From an uncultured Prevotellaceae bacterium (GTDB lineage Bacteria; Bacteroidota; Bacteroidia; Bacteroidales; Bacteroidaceae): 19,524 bases of DNA. The position numbers and the translations under genes are program-made. Shown here one piece after another: positions 1 through 7,235 of the stretch. The notes under the pieces are model-generated. The model ran no database searches and was not told where the DNA came from. It saw only the letters and a program-made list of their open reading frames with translations. The DNA lies in NCBI GenBank assembly GCA_900315105.1, contig OMXX01000070.1, positions 1 to 19,524 of the forward strand, written 5' to 3'. Every line of letters starts with the position of its first letter. Positions within the stretch are counted from its first letter, which is position 1.

Positions 1-1
1 T

Positions 2-148
2 TTCGCTGCTGCGGGGCTGATACTGCCTCCGCTCGGCGTCATCGACGGCTCCGTGCTCATGCTCTCCGCACAACTCCTCGTCCTCTGCGCCACGCTCCTC
101 GGCGTGGACGGCTACTACGACAAGATGCGGGAACTAATGAAAAATTAA
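2..148 (+). CDS. C-terminal end of small holin-like membrane protein (5' truncated by window edge)
   Basis: An open frame enters from the left edge and ends at a TAA (146-148), leaving 48 residues. The visible part is strongly hydrophobic: one segment runs through GLILPPLGVIDGSVLML and a second through LLVLCATLLGVDGYYD, then a short charged tail KMRELMKN. Two adjacent hydrophobic segments with a short polar tail are typical of small holin-like proteins, which in Bacteroidetes often sit just upstream of a cell-wall hydrolase gene, as here (peptidase at 355). The holin role is inferred from this arrangement only, and the protein could be any small membrane protein. The start and N-terminus lie outside the window. 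Confidence 0.55.
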   Translation, partial: FAAAGLILPPLGVIDGSVLMLSAQLLVLCATLLGVDGYYDKMRELMKN

Positions 149-166
149 AAATTAAAAGTGAAAAGT
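138..166 (+). repeat. A+T-rich 29-bp direct repeat, copy 1
   Basis: It begins TGAAAAATTAAAAATTAAAA and continues to 166. The copy at 721-749 differs at a single position (28 of 29 identical). This copy overlaps the last codons and stop of the holin-like gene, and the other lies just after the peptidase gene, so both mark gene ends in the lysis-like cassette. It contains a tandem AAAATTA unit. Function unknown. Confidence 0.7.
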
Positions 167-195
167 TAGACCCCGAAGGAGGTCGAATAACACAG

Positions 196-333
196 GATAG
201 GGGCTTGCCCCTATCAATAGGAGACCCACACCATCCATAATTATTAGCCCCTTACAGGGGCGGATTAAAACGGGGGGACCGCGTTTACACAGGGCCAAGG
301 CCCTGGTCTAGTTTATACGACCCTTTCAGGGTC
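196..333 (+). other. Array of four consecutive perfect hairpins in the gene-free leader of the peptidase gene
   Basis: The 206-bp stretch between the holin-like gene and the peptidase holds four separate inverted repeats: 196-204/207-215 (GATAGGGGC, 2-nt centre), 247-252/256-261 (GCCCCT, 3-nt loop), 290-296/299-305 (CAGGGCC, 2-nt centre) and 319-324/328-333 (GACCCT, 3-nt loop). All are built from CCCT/AGGG cores but are not copies of one another along their whole length. None is followed by a clear T-run. They could be an RNA leader with stacked stems, a REP-like repeat site or protein binding sites. Only the inverted repeats themselves are seen. Confidence 0.7.
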
Positions 334-354
334 CTTGAATTAACTTTTACCATT

Positions 355-702
355 ATGAAACTAAGCGAACATTTTACATTGGAAGAGATGCTTCATAGTG
401 AAACGGCAGAAAGGAAGCATATCGAGAACAGAATAAATGCAACCGAAGTAAATAATTTAGTCAGGCTCTGCCAGAAGGTGCTGGAGCCCCTGAGAGACCA
501 CTTCCACCAACCGATACACATCAACAGCGGCTTCCGCTGCAGGGAACTCAACGATGCCGTCAAGGGCGCGGACAACAGCTACCACACGAAAGGCCGCGCC
601 GTCGATATCCCGATGCACCCCGGTTGGCTGGCGTACATCAGAGACCATCTGCCGCACACGGAACTCATAAATGACGGGACTTGGATTCACGTCGCCTTGT
701 AG
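355..702 (+). CDS. M15-family zinc D-Ala-D-Ala peptidase, endolysin-like
   Basis: The 115-residue protein is a compact single-domain member of the peptidase M15 family (M15_3 / VanY-like), which hydrolyses cross-links or D-Ala-containing stems in peptidoglycan. The zinc-site pattern is intact: H77 and D84 lie in the SYHTKGRAVDI motif (S75-I85) and H112 in WIHV near the C-terminus. The upstream segment NSGFRC (57-62) is also characteristic of the family. There is no signal peptide, so a phage-type lysin would need a holin to reach the wall, and the small membrane protein just upstream fits that role. The ATG at 355 follows directly after the hairpin array, and a terminator follows at 751. Family call secure; lysis-cassette role inferred. 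Confidence 0.9.
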   Translation: MKLSEHFTLEEMLHSETAERKHIENRINATEVNNLVRLCQKVLEPLRDHFHQPIHINSGFRCRELNDAVKGADNSYHTKGRAVDIPMHPGWLAYIRDHLPHTELINDGTWIHVAL

Positions 703-720
703 GCGGACATGGAATCCAAG

Positions 721-749
721 TGAAAAATTAAAAATTAAAAATGAAAAGT
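721..749 (+). repeat. A+T-rich 29-bp direct repeat, copy 2
   Basis: It matches 138-166 at 28 of 29 positions. It lies 18 bp after the peptidase stop and directly before the terminator stem. Confidence 0.7.
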
Positions 750-750
750 G

Positions 751-778
751 ATGGCCGTCGGAACTATCCGGCGGCCAT
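751..778 (+). terminator. Rho-independent-type terminator after the M15 peptidase
   Basis: An 11-bp stem (751-761 with 768-778, one G-U pair) closes a 6-nt loop AACTAT and is followed by a T-rich stretch (TTTCTCATTTT). It lies about 50 bp after the peptidase stop. Confidence 0.7.
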
Positions 779-815
779 TTCTCATTTTATCAATGTCTCA
801 AAATCTCACGAACAA

Positions 816-840
816 TTTCGCGAGACAACTACCCCCTTCA
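816..840 (-). repeat. TCGCGAGA-containing dispersed repeat, copy 1
   Basis: The plus strand reads TTTCGCGAGACAACTACCCC then CTTCA. Related copies are at 10622-10647 and 12828-12856. On the minus strand this copy begins two bases after the stop codon of the small membrane-peptide gene (843-917), just as copy 2 begins directly after the stop of the 128-aa gene. It contains the palindrome TCGCGA. Confidence 0.65.
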
Positions 841-842
841 CG

Positions 843-917
843 TCAAATCAGCACCCATACCAACAACGCCACGATGAGGATGATGATAAAGAGCGCCGTG
901 CCAAGGCTGCACTTCAT
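843..917 (-). CDS. Tiny single-pass membrane peptide (24 aa)
   Basis: A short minus-strand frame starts at the ATG at 915-917 and encodes MKCSLGTALF followed by the hydrophobic run IIILIVALLVWVLI, ending in TGA. It is below usual gene-calling length. Support comes from the related frame at 11020-11165: the DNA over 845-910 matches 11022-11087 at 54 of 66 positions, and most differences leave the peptide the same or conservatively changed (LGTA, ILIVALL and WVL are shared). It lies 73 bp after the macro-like gene and may be the last member of that operon. It lacks the roughly 26-residue polar N-terminus of the other copy, so it may be a 5'-truncated remnant. Confidence 0.45.
   Translation of the reverse strand: MKCSLGTALFIIILIVALLVWVLI
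845..910 (-). repeat. 66-bp diverged direct repeat flanking the TIR block, left copy
   Basis: This matches 11022-11087 in the same orientation at 54 of 66 positions without gaps. Both copies encode the membrane segment of a tiny protein on the minus strand, and together they bracket the roughly 10-kb TIR-containing block. Confidence 0.7.
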
Positions 918-990
918 CCCCGAAAGCACCGAAGGCACCCAAGCCCTCTACGAGAGCATCACGTTCGAAAGGGAAAGGACTGAGCTGTCC

Positions 991-1437
991 TCACCAGTTA
1001 TCCGAACTCCTGTCTGCCCAGTAGTCGAAACCGTCAATCCAACTGTTCTTCTCCTGGATAATCTCCACGAAATCCCTGGGCAGGACGACATTGTTCAACT
1101 CTATCGCACTGGTGAAGAGCGGTGCAATCTCTTTTGGTGTGAATCCAGCGATGCCGCAGCCTATACGAGTAACCAAGAACTTGTATTCCGGATGTTTAAC
1201 AGCAAACTCATAAAATTCATCCACATACGGCTTGATGGTGTCCACACCGCCCTGCATCGTCGGGATGGCATAGCTCTGTCCTTGCAGTCCGACGCCCTGT
1301 CCCCACACGGCACCAAAACGCTCATGAGCCAACCGTGCGGCACCGCCGCCGTGTGCACCGGCCAGGTTGCTGCCAAACACAAAGATTTCATTCTCTTTCA
1401 GTTCCGTGATTCTCTCCGGGGTATATTCGTTGTACAT
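991..1437 (-). CDS. Macro-like domain protein, A1S_2505 phage-protein family
   Basis: The 148-residue protein begins MYNEYTPERITELKENEIFV. It has the glycine-rich signature FGSNLAGAHGGGAA (about residues 21-34), then GLQGQSYAIPT (50-60) and TRIGCGIAGF (90-99), a pattern typical of the macro-like A1S_2505 family found in phages and bacteria. Macro domains commonly bind ADP-ribose or its derivatives, but binding is not proven for this subfamily. A longer reading from TTG at 1476 would overlap the upstream TIR gene by 14 bp; the first ATG (1437) leaves a 25-bp gap and matches the usual N-terminus of the family as I know it. Sitting directly downstream of a TIR gene, it could sense, sequester or process TIR products. 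No signal peptide, so cytosolic. Confidence 0.8.
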   Translation of the reverse strand: MYNEYTPERITELKENEIFVFGSNLAGAHGGGAARLAHERFGAVWGQGVGLQGQSYAIPTMQGGVDTIKPYVDEFYEFAVKHPEYKFLVTRIGCGIAGFTPKEIAPLFTSAIELNNVVLPRDFVEIIQEKNSWIDGFDYWADRSSDNW

Positions 1438-1462
1438 ATTCCAATAACGTTTCGTTCCTTGT

Positions 1463-2578
1463 TTATATTTCTCCAAAATGATAATACTCCTTCATGTCAC
1501 CGGGCAACTCTGCACGCGGTTCGATGCTCATGGGGTATATCCTGAGCTTCGCCTCTTGCTCTGGCTTCACCTGTGGGAAGGCACGTTCGAGTGCCTGTAA
1601 GCGTTCCTTCTGTACATACTCACTCTGCGCAGCATTCTCCGACCAGCAAAGGATGAACAAGTCTGCCGAGTTTATATAATCTTGAATAACCAAAGGGAAA
1701 ATATCCCCAGGCTTCAGGTAACTGCGGTCAAAGAAGTGCGGTATTCCACCCATCGCCAATCCTTCATGCAGAAACTTCACCTTCGATTCATCCTGATGAG
1801 AGTATGAGATAAACACCTTATTAAATTTATGCGCAATAATCTCTGGATTCAGTTGTCGTGGCGCATCCACAATCCTTGTGATAAACCGCATCTCGCCTAC
1901 AGGTACCCCATTAACGGTCAGCATCGCCACACAACTCAGTTCATCCACATCAATATCCTTTGGTACAAAATAGTCGAAGCTACACTTCGTGAACGAACCT
2001 TGCCAAATTACACTCTTTTTGTCCGACATCAGCAGCGTCTCACCATAGATGTTCAACAGCACATCCACCTTATACCCTTTCTTCAACTTACATTGCAATG
2101 GAATATAATCCCGCCGTTCTGCATTCTTATCTGATTCCTGAGCTAATGCCTTTACCTCCTCAGTCTCTCCATACAAATGAAGATACACCTGCACAAGCAT
2201 GTGTGACTTGGAGGTTACCTCTGCTGGAGCAAAGAGGGAGGAATAAACATCTTTTTCAATTGCTTTATCATGATAATCTTTGTGGAACCTTTTCAATTCT
2301 TCTTCAACTGATATGTATTTTGGAATTCTTCCACTATCGCGCAAATGTAGCGGATTGGATTCAAATGTCGTTGGAGAATTATTGTCTGAATCATTGAACA
2401 AGCCTTCAAGCCAATCAAAAGAAGAATGGTCAGGTTCATTATTGTCACTGTCGAAACCAACACTACTACCAAGATTATCCGTCCAATCATCAATATCGCT
2501 TTCATTATCAATATCATAGATTCCAAATCCTATACCTATACTACCTGACGATTCAAAGCAAATCTTGAACTGCCACAT
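1463..2578 (-). CDS. TIR protein with acidic linker and central beta domain
   Basis: This is a 371-residue cytosolic protein. Residues 20-75 are acidic and low-complexity (DIDNESDIDDW, NDSDNN). Residues about 111-236 form a beta-rich domain starting VYSSLFAPAEV, containing ADP-free motifs such as LVQVYLHLYG and ending GEMRFITRIV; I recognise this domain as a frequent N-terminal partner of TIR in Bacteroidetes. The TIR domain covers about 254-365, from KVFISYSHQDE through HFFDRSYLKPGD to SEYVQKERLQAL, where E325 sits at the expected catalytic glutamate position of NAD-cleaving TIRs. The start is taken as ATG 2578, because the longer frame to 2608 begins with TTG; it overlaps the vWA-like gene by 43 bp, suggesting translational coupling. 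The beta domain may recognise a partner or trigger. Confidence 0.85.
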   Translation of the reverse strand: MWQFKICFESSGSIGIGFGIYDIDNESDIDDWTDNLGSSVGFDSDNNEPDHSSFDWLEGLFNDSDNNSPTTFESNPLHLRDSGRIPKYISVEEELKRFHKDYHDKAIEKDVYSSLFAPAEVTSKSHMLVQVYLHLYGETEEVKALAQESDKNAERRDYIPLQCKLKKGYKVDVLLNIYGETLLMSDKKSVIWQGSFTKCSFDYFVPKDIDVDELSCVAMLTVNGVPVGEMRFITRIVDAPRQLNPEIIAHKFNKVFISYSHQDESKVKFLHEGLAMGGIPHFFDRSYLKPGDIFPLVIQDYINSADLFILCWSENAAQSEYVQKERLQALERAFPQVKPEQEAKLRIYPMSIEPRAELPGDMKEYYHFGEI

Positions 2579-3261
2579 GATTCTCCAATTGTAAATGCAT
2601 CCATCCAATCACAGTTAACAGTGGGATTGACCGAATTAGATGGACAAATTTCACCCATTTCAGAACTAAGCCATTTGAAGCAATCAGTAATGCTCAATGT
2701 GTCTAATGCCATTATTGGAACATCACTTTTATTTTTTTGCAATAAAGACACGTTAGCATCTTTAGTGTAAATCGCCAAGAAAGCATATTTCTTGTTACTA
2801 GTATCCTGTTTTATTTTGTTCGCTATTTCATCAACGTTACAAGGTAAAAGGCTCATACCATTTGATATTAGAAATATCCATGGGCGATAATATGAAATTC
2901 CGAGACTTTTATACCGTTCTTTCCACGTTTCAACAACATCCATAGCCACATATAAAGATTCCATTAATGATGTATCATCAGTGGTAGTTGTTAGTAACGG
3001 GATAACTGCTTGCCTAATTGGAACAGGCTCTTTGATAATACGAATCTCATCTGACAATCTTTCATGCGTTATAAAGGCCACTTCAACTCGTTCCCGAGAA
3101 ACATCATCTGATTCAATGTCATCAAGGATTCTTTGTATACCTAATGTAACCTCGTCTATTGCTTTGTCATCCATTAGACTGAATGTATCTATAACAAATA
3201 CACAAAGACACTTATGTTCATAGTCTGTAATCTCGCCAAATATATAATCCACCTCTCTCAT
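2536..3261 (-). CDS. vWA-like protein with degenerate MIDAS (TerY/YegL-like)
   Basis: The 241-residue protein has a von Willebrand factor A-like fold: strand and first metal motif CVFVIDTFSLM (residues 20-30), helix VTLGIQRILDDIE, strand VEVAFITH, the threonine loop DDTSLMESLYVAMDVV (95-110), and the strand WIFLISNG (128-135). The canonical metal site DxSxS is changed to DTFSL and the usual TDG to SNG, so metal binding may be weakened or lost. vWA proteins of the TerY/YegL type act as assembly scaffolds beside signalling or stress proteins. The gene is six bases from the upstream TIR-like gene and overlaps the downstream TIR gene, so it probably acts with them. The last ~40 residues (from about CPSNSVNP) are a separate polar tail. 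Confidence 0.75.
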   Translation of the reverse strand: MREVDYIFGEITDYEHKCLCVFVIDTFSLMDDKAIDEVTLGIQRILDDIESDDVSRERVEVAFITHERLSDEIRIIKEPVPIRQAVIPLLTTTTDDTSLMESLYVAMDVVETWKERYKSLGISYYRPWIFLISNGMSLLPCNVDEIANKIKQDTSNKKYAFLAIYTKDANVSLLQKNKSDVPIMALDTLSITDCFKWLSSEMGEICPSNSVNPTVNCDWMDAFTIGESCGSSRFALNRQVV

Positions 3262-3267
3262 ATAATA

Positions 3268-4377
3268 TCAATGCTTGTAATTTACATAAATATAGTTGGA
3301 ATACAGGTAGTCACCTAATTGTGATTTTGCTCGTACTCTCATACGAAACCGACAATCCTTATCTGATGAGATACAGAAGTAATATCTGTCATCCGTCTCA
3401 CCATAAGCGACACTCTGTCGGAACCCCTTAAGATAATACTCTTTTTTGTTTTCTTCAACTTTAATCATGTCAACACCAGAAACTTCTTCCAATGGGACAA
3501 CAGACGATTTCCTCGTAGTCACATCTACCACATAATTGTCTACTTCCAATCTGGCTTCAACAAACACAATAGTATTCCTGTGCTTATTATGCAATTTTAA
3601 TCGGAAGAATGGAGGTTTAGTAGTAGTGAGAGTATCTGTATTTATGATTGGAAAAACTGAAATGTCCGTTCCTGTCATTATGGAATCTTCATATTTGAAT
3701 ATTGATAAAAGGCTGTCTGTAAAAATGCTTTTTCCTGTCAAAGCATTCACATCCTTATATCTCATCAAATATAGCTGAGCAGTACAATTGTCAATAATCG
3801 TTTCTTCTTGATAGCTACATGTTTTGAACAATGAGATTAATCCACCACATAATAGTAATGATAAAAGTAATGAAACCCCAATATGAACACTCCGTCTTCT
3901 ATCAATTGCTCTTGTTGCAGATTCCAAATCCGCTTTAATTTTAGAAGACAAGTCTCTGTTGTCAAAGAAATGCTGGAAATATATCCCCTCTTGATTAAGA
4001 TACTCTAAAATTGCATCCTCGTCATCAATATTCTTGCCATACACAAAAACTATTGGATGACGGGATTTCTTAGTAGATGCAACAGCTACATCTATTTCGT
4101 GTTTCGTGATATTGCCGATTTCACCATCGACAATAAATAATGCGATCTGTGCTTCGCGCACAATAAATGTATTATAAACGTCTTGATGCTTTCCAGGAAC
4201 AACGTTTCTCGTCAGGTCCGTAAAGTCCTTGGCTACATAAAAGAGTTTGACATATTCGCGGGAATTGAGTTGGCTTATCAAGGGGTCAATTACGTCATTA
4301 CGATATCCTTTTAAGAATTCGTTTCCTCCATGCAAAAGTTTTACGCCTCCACCTAGAAATAATTGAATAGTCCTCAT
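3268..4377 (-). CDS. TIR/DUF4062-like domain, one membrane helix, extracytoplasmic beta domain
   Basis: The 369-residue protein starts MRTIQLFLGGGVKLL, a Rossmann-like first strand and loop, followed by YRNDVIDPLISQLN, DFTDLTRNVV and IVREAQIALFIVDGEIG with a conserved-looking TKHEIDVAV (E94). This pattern resembles TIR-like or DUF4062-type domains rather than classical TIR. A single hydrophobic helix (about 165-185) follows RRRS, giving an N-terminus-inside topology. The C-terminal ~180 residues are beta-rich, polar and predicted to face the periplasm; I do not recognise the domain. It sits 11 bp after the lipoprotein gene and 6 bp before the vWA gene, in a sensor-like position in the operon. 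E94 as a catalytic residue is a guess by analogy. Confidence 0.75.
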   Translation of the reverse strand: MRTIQLFLGGGVKLLHGGNEFLKGYRNDVIDPLISQLNSREYVKLFYVAKDFTDLTRNVVPGKHQDVYNTFIVREAQIALFIVDGEIGNITKHEIDVAVASTKKSRHPIVFVYGKNIDDEDAILEYLNQEGIYFQHFFDNRDLSSKIKADLESATRAIDRRRSVHIGVSLLLSLLLCGGLISLFKTCSYQEETIIDNCTAQLYLMRYKDVNALTGKSIFTDSLLSIFKYEDSIMTGTDISVFPIINTDTLTTTKPPFFRLKLHNKHRNTIVFVEARLEVDNYVVDVTTRKSSVVPLEEVSGVDMIKVEENKKEYYLKGFRQSVAYGETDDRYYFCISSDKDCRFRMRVRAKSQLGDYLYSNYIYVNYKH

Positions 4378-4388
4378 ACTTATTCTGG

Positions 4389-5621
4389 CTAGTTTTTAGG
4401 GTAATAATGGTGAAAATGGACATCTTTGCTTCTAATCTTCAACCCATTATCGTTTTTAATGTCAACATGGAACCTATGTAGCGAAGACTTGTCTGCTTTT
4501 ATTGAGAGTTTTATCATCTCTGTACCATAAGGTTCTAGAACTGTAGTATATGGAAGGCGAATCGTGTAATCTTTGCCAGATGATTGAAGTTTTACGTCGA
4601 ATTTGTCATTCTCATAAGATAAAGCACCAAAACCACCTGAAGTAGATAGGCTTATTTCAGCAATAAAGTCCACCTTGAAATCGCTATCATCAAATTTTAT
4701 AGACCCATAAAGAGTCGCTGAGCCAACATATTCATCAAAATTGTCTTTTTTTAGTCTAAATGGCTCAAATTTGTTTTGAAAGTAACCAAAATTATCATCT
4801 TCTTCTGTAATGTATAATTCTACACATTTGCCTGATACATCATCAGTATCCTCATCGTCAGAACTATGTGGATAAAGTGTTTTAATACTCTTAATTAGTC
4901 CATCATAATCATATCCCATTGATATCATATCTGGAAGCAAATCTATGATAGTATAAGAGTCAAAATATGGTATATGTCGCTTCTTTTTGTATTGTCCATC
5001 AAAAGACTCCCCACTTTTCATAAGTGAATATGAAAATGTAAACCCCTTCCAATTAAACCAACTTTCATTAACAAAATATATACTATTGCTTACTTCTTCT
5101 GTAGTGCAAATATATATTAATGGTGTTGTATCAGGTTTGCTTTCATCAACTTTTATATTAAGTTCTTTGATGCTTAATCGCTCGCTGGTATTATTGACGA
5201 CATCTAAATTCATGGTAAGATATTCAACATTTTCACTATTTTCAAATACGGCAATTTTATCTGCCATAAAACGGGTTCCTGACATGTAATGCTTGTAATA
5301 GCGGGAGTTTATATCAATAAAGACATCTTTATCCGTTTCGTGTGTTACTTCATATTCTGCATCAACTAGCTGTTTCATGTCCTCATCCTCTGTATGAATC
5401 AAATTGATAGGTATTGGTATATCAATAGATTCTTCAGCTATTTCATCCAAACCATCTGTTCCAATCAAATTTGCCTCCATTTGATTGTCATCACTTGAGG
5501 TATTCTTTTTAGAAGAATTCCCACACGAAACGGAAAAGAAAGGTACAATAAGAAAACACAACAAAATTACTGATTCTGATGTACAAAGATGCAACTTATT
5601 TTTACATTGAAATTTATTCAT
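4389..5621 (-). CDS. Exported lipoprotein of unknown family in the TIR operon
   Basis: The 410-residue protein has a type II signal peptide: basic start MNKFQCKNK, hydrophobic core VILLCFLIVPFF and lipobox FSVSC with C33 as the lipidated residue, then GNSSKKN. An ATG at 5690 would add 23 residues in front of the signal and overlap the TIR-Lcl gene, so ATG 5621 (32 bp after that gene's stop) is preferred. The mature region has an acidic stretch (DEDMKQL, HSSDDEDTDD) and repeated beta-strand patterns, with several predicted beta-sandwich-like segments; I do not recognise a known family. It is encoded between two membrane-anchored TIR or TIR-like proteins, so it could be an envelope partner for their outer domains. 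That role is inferred from position only. Confidence 0.75.
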   Translation of the reverse strand: MNKFQCKNKLHLCTSESVILLCFLIVPFFSVSCGNSSKKNTSSDDNQMEANLIGTDGLDEIAEESIDIPIPINLIHTEDEDMKQLVDAEYEVTHETDKDVFIDINSRYYKHYMSGTRFMADKIAVFENSENVEYLTMNLDVVNNTSERLSIKELNIKVDESKPDTTPLIYICTTEEVSNSIYFVNESWFNWKGFTFSYSLMKSGESFDGQYKKKRHIPYFDSYTIIDLLPDMISMGYDYDGLIKSIKTLYPHSSDDEDTDDVSGKCVELYITEEDDNFGYFQNKFEPFRLKKDNFDEYVGSATLYGSIKFDDSDFKVDFIAEISLSTSGGFGALSYENDKFDVKLQSSGKDYTIRLPYTTVLEPYGTEMIKLSIKADKSSLHRFHVDIKNDNGLKIRSKDVHFHHYYPKN

Positions 5622-5653
5622 ATCAAAATCTTTTATATTCAACATATTTATAT

Positions 5654-7171
5654 TCACTTTGAAACAACGGGTCGGACAGGTAAGCCGCATTCAACAGAAA
5701 CGTGATTTACTAAGTCACACTTAGAATTGTCTTGAAAGGCAGATATATGTAAGCTATATGGAGAACCATACTCTCCTGCTGTACTTGTCCAATAATAACT
5801 AACTCGATACGTTGACATATTTCTCTTGGATCCAACAGCGGGGATGAAAATACAATTCCCGTTTTTGCCTGTTACTACCATACCGGAGATTCCTTTTATT
5901 TCTCCATACATCCAATCACACTTCAACATCAATTCTTTCATTTCTTCCCTTGTTGGCATACGATAGTTTCCACCGAGTAATGCCATCGCGACATCAAACT
6001 TCGTACCCGAAATGTCTGATGCTATTTTTTTTGTTTGAGTATAACCATTATCAACATACCTATATTCATACGATTCTTTTGTATATTCATCTTTCTGCTT
6101 TATCTCACCCCATGCATAGTATCCTCCAGCATCCTCTGGAGAAATCGCTCCAACATTTTTACTAGCCCAGTTTACACTTAGTCCCAAATCAACAAAATCG
6201 TCCATACTTAAAGAAACAGAACTTTCAATCCCATTTCCGTTATAAATATCTTCTTCTTCGACATCAGGGCATTCATCTTTGATCTGTGAATCGAATGTCG
6301 GTTGTTCAGATGCCACATTTTCTACGGATTGCATATTCTCAATTGGAGAATTATCATCATAAGATGTCAACCAATGACTCATCGGAAGAAAAACAATTGC
6401 CATCAACAAGGCAATACTTATGGCTATGCTGCAACCTTTGCGGTTACCATGAAAAGGATTTTTAACTCCTATTCCATTTTTCCAACTTATTTCTATACTC
6501 TTTTCTTCCCCAACATCTATTGATTCATTCAGTAGTCGGATTTCGATTTCATTTGCCGTATTGTTCACTGCCTTGAACCTATAATCTCCCTTCCTCTGTA
6601 CAGGCAAATAATAAGGTTCGTCAGACATGCCTTCAAGGCTGCACACCAATTTGCCCTCTTTGAAAACCTGACAGTTCTCGTTGGAATAGAACTTAAAGAC
6701 GGATGTTGCCTTATCTTGGATGTTGGGTTTGGAAAGGAGATAGTCTTTCTCTATCAGTTTGTCAAGATAAGCCTCGAAGAACGAAAAGTTGAATTCGGGA
6801 GCATTCTTAAGGCTTAGTTCCTTCAGCCTGTCAGGGAAGAAATCCTGTGACGGCATCTTGTATCCACCTATCAGAATGGGAATGATATTCTTTTTCTTCT
6901 CCAACGCGAAAGCAATCTCATGGCAGAACCAATCTTTTTCTTCCCAGTTCTCTTGCTTGCATCCATCAAGAGATCCCTCCTCTAAGATAACAAATACATC
7001 TTTGGCATTCTCAATATAGTTTAATAACTGCACATTGAAGTTGTCTCTCCCCATTTCTTCCAAATCAAAGAATGTGGAGTATCCACGTGTTGTCAGCCTG
7101 TAATACAGGTTGTTTGCAGTTGGTAGGCTTTTCCGCTTATAGCTAATGAAGATATCAAAAGATTCTACCAT
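5654..7171 (-). CDS. TIR-transmembrane-Lcl receptor-like protein
   Basis: A 505-residue four-part protein. Residues 4-140 are a classical TIR domain: FDIFISYKRKS (box 1), FFDLEEMG (34-41) and DWFCHEIAFAL, with E85 at the catalytic glutamate position. Residues about 155-230 form a small beta domain (VFKFYSNENCQVFKEGKLV) resembling PEGA-type modules. One membrane helix spans about 247-266 after the basic GNRKGC, placing TIR in the cytosol. After an acidic spacer, residues 325-505 match the Lcl/DUF1566, Fibrobacter-type domain: VDLGLSVNWASKNVGA, GGYYAWGE, YRMPTREEM, YYWTST and a terminal LPVRPV. This C-type-lectin-like fold is known for ligand binding and hypervariation. It looks like a bacterial receptor whose outer domain controls a TIR enzyme. 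The domain order is clear; receptor function is inferred. Confidence 0.85.
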   Translation of the reverse strand: MVESFDIFISYKRKSLPTANNLYYRLTTRGYSTFFDLEEMGRDNFNVQLLNYIENAKDVFVILEEGSLDGCKQENWEEKDWFCHEIAFALEKKKNIIPILIGGYKMPSQDFFPDRLKELSLKNAPEFNFSFFEAYLDKLIEKDYLLSKPNIQDKATSVFKFYSNENCQVFKEGKLVCSLEGMSDEPYYLPVQRKGDYRFKAVNNTANEIEIRLLNESIDVGEEKSIEISWKNGIGVKNPFHGNRKGCSIAISIALLMAIVFLPMSHWLTSYDDNSPIENMQSVENVASEQPTFDSQIKDECPDVEEEDIYNGNGIESSVSLSMDDFVDLGLSVNWASKNVGAISPEDAGGYYAWGEIKQKDEYTKESYEYRYVDNGYTQTKKIASDISGTKFDVAMALLGGNYRMPTREEMKELMLKCDWMYGEIKGISGMVVTGKNGNCIFIPAVGSKRNMSTYRVSYYWTSTAGEYGSPYSLHISAFQDNSKCDLVNHVSVECGLPVRPVVSK

Positions 7172-7235
7172 TATCTAAGAGTTATTTATTATTTACGTTC
7201 TTTCATTTCGCTTTGTATCACACTTCAATTTTATG

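Noticed and set aside
1438..1476. Upstream extension of the macro-like gene to a TTG
   Set aside because: The extra residues start at TTG inside the TIR gene's last codons, and the in-frame ATG at 1437 fits the family N-terminus.
748..1545. A 265-residue plus-strand frame over the macro-like gene
   Set aside because: It lies opposite the well-supported macro-like gene and reads through the repeat and terminator area with no recognisable domain.
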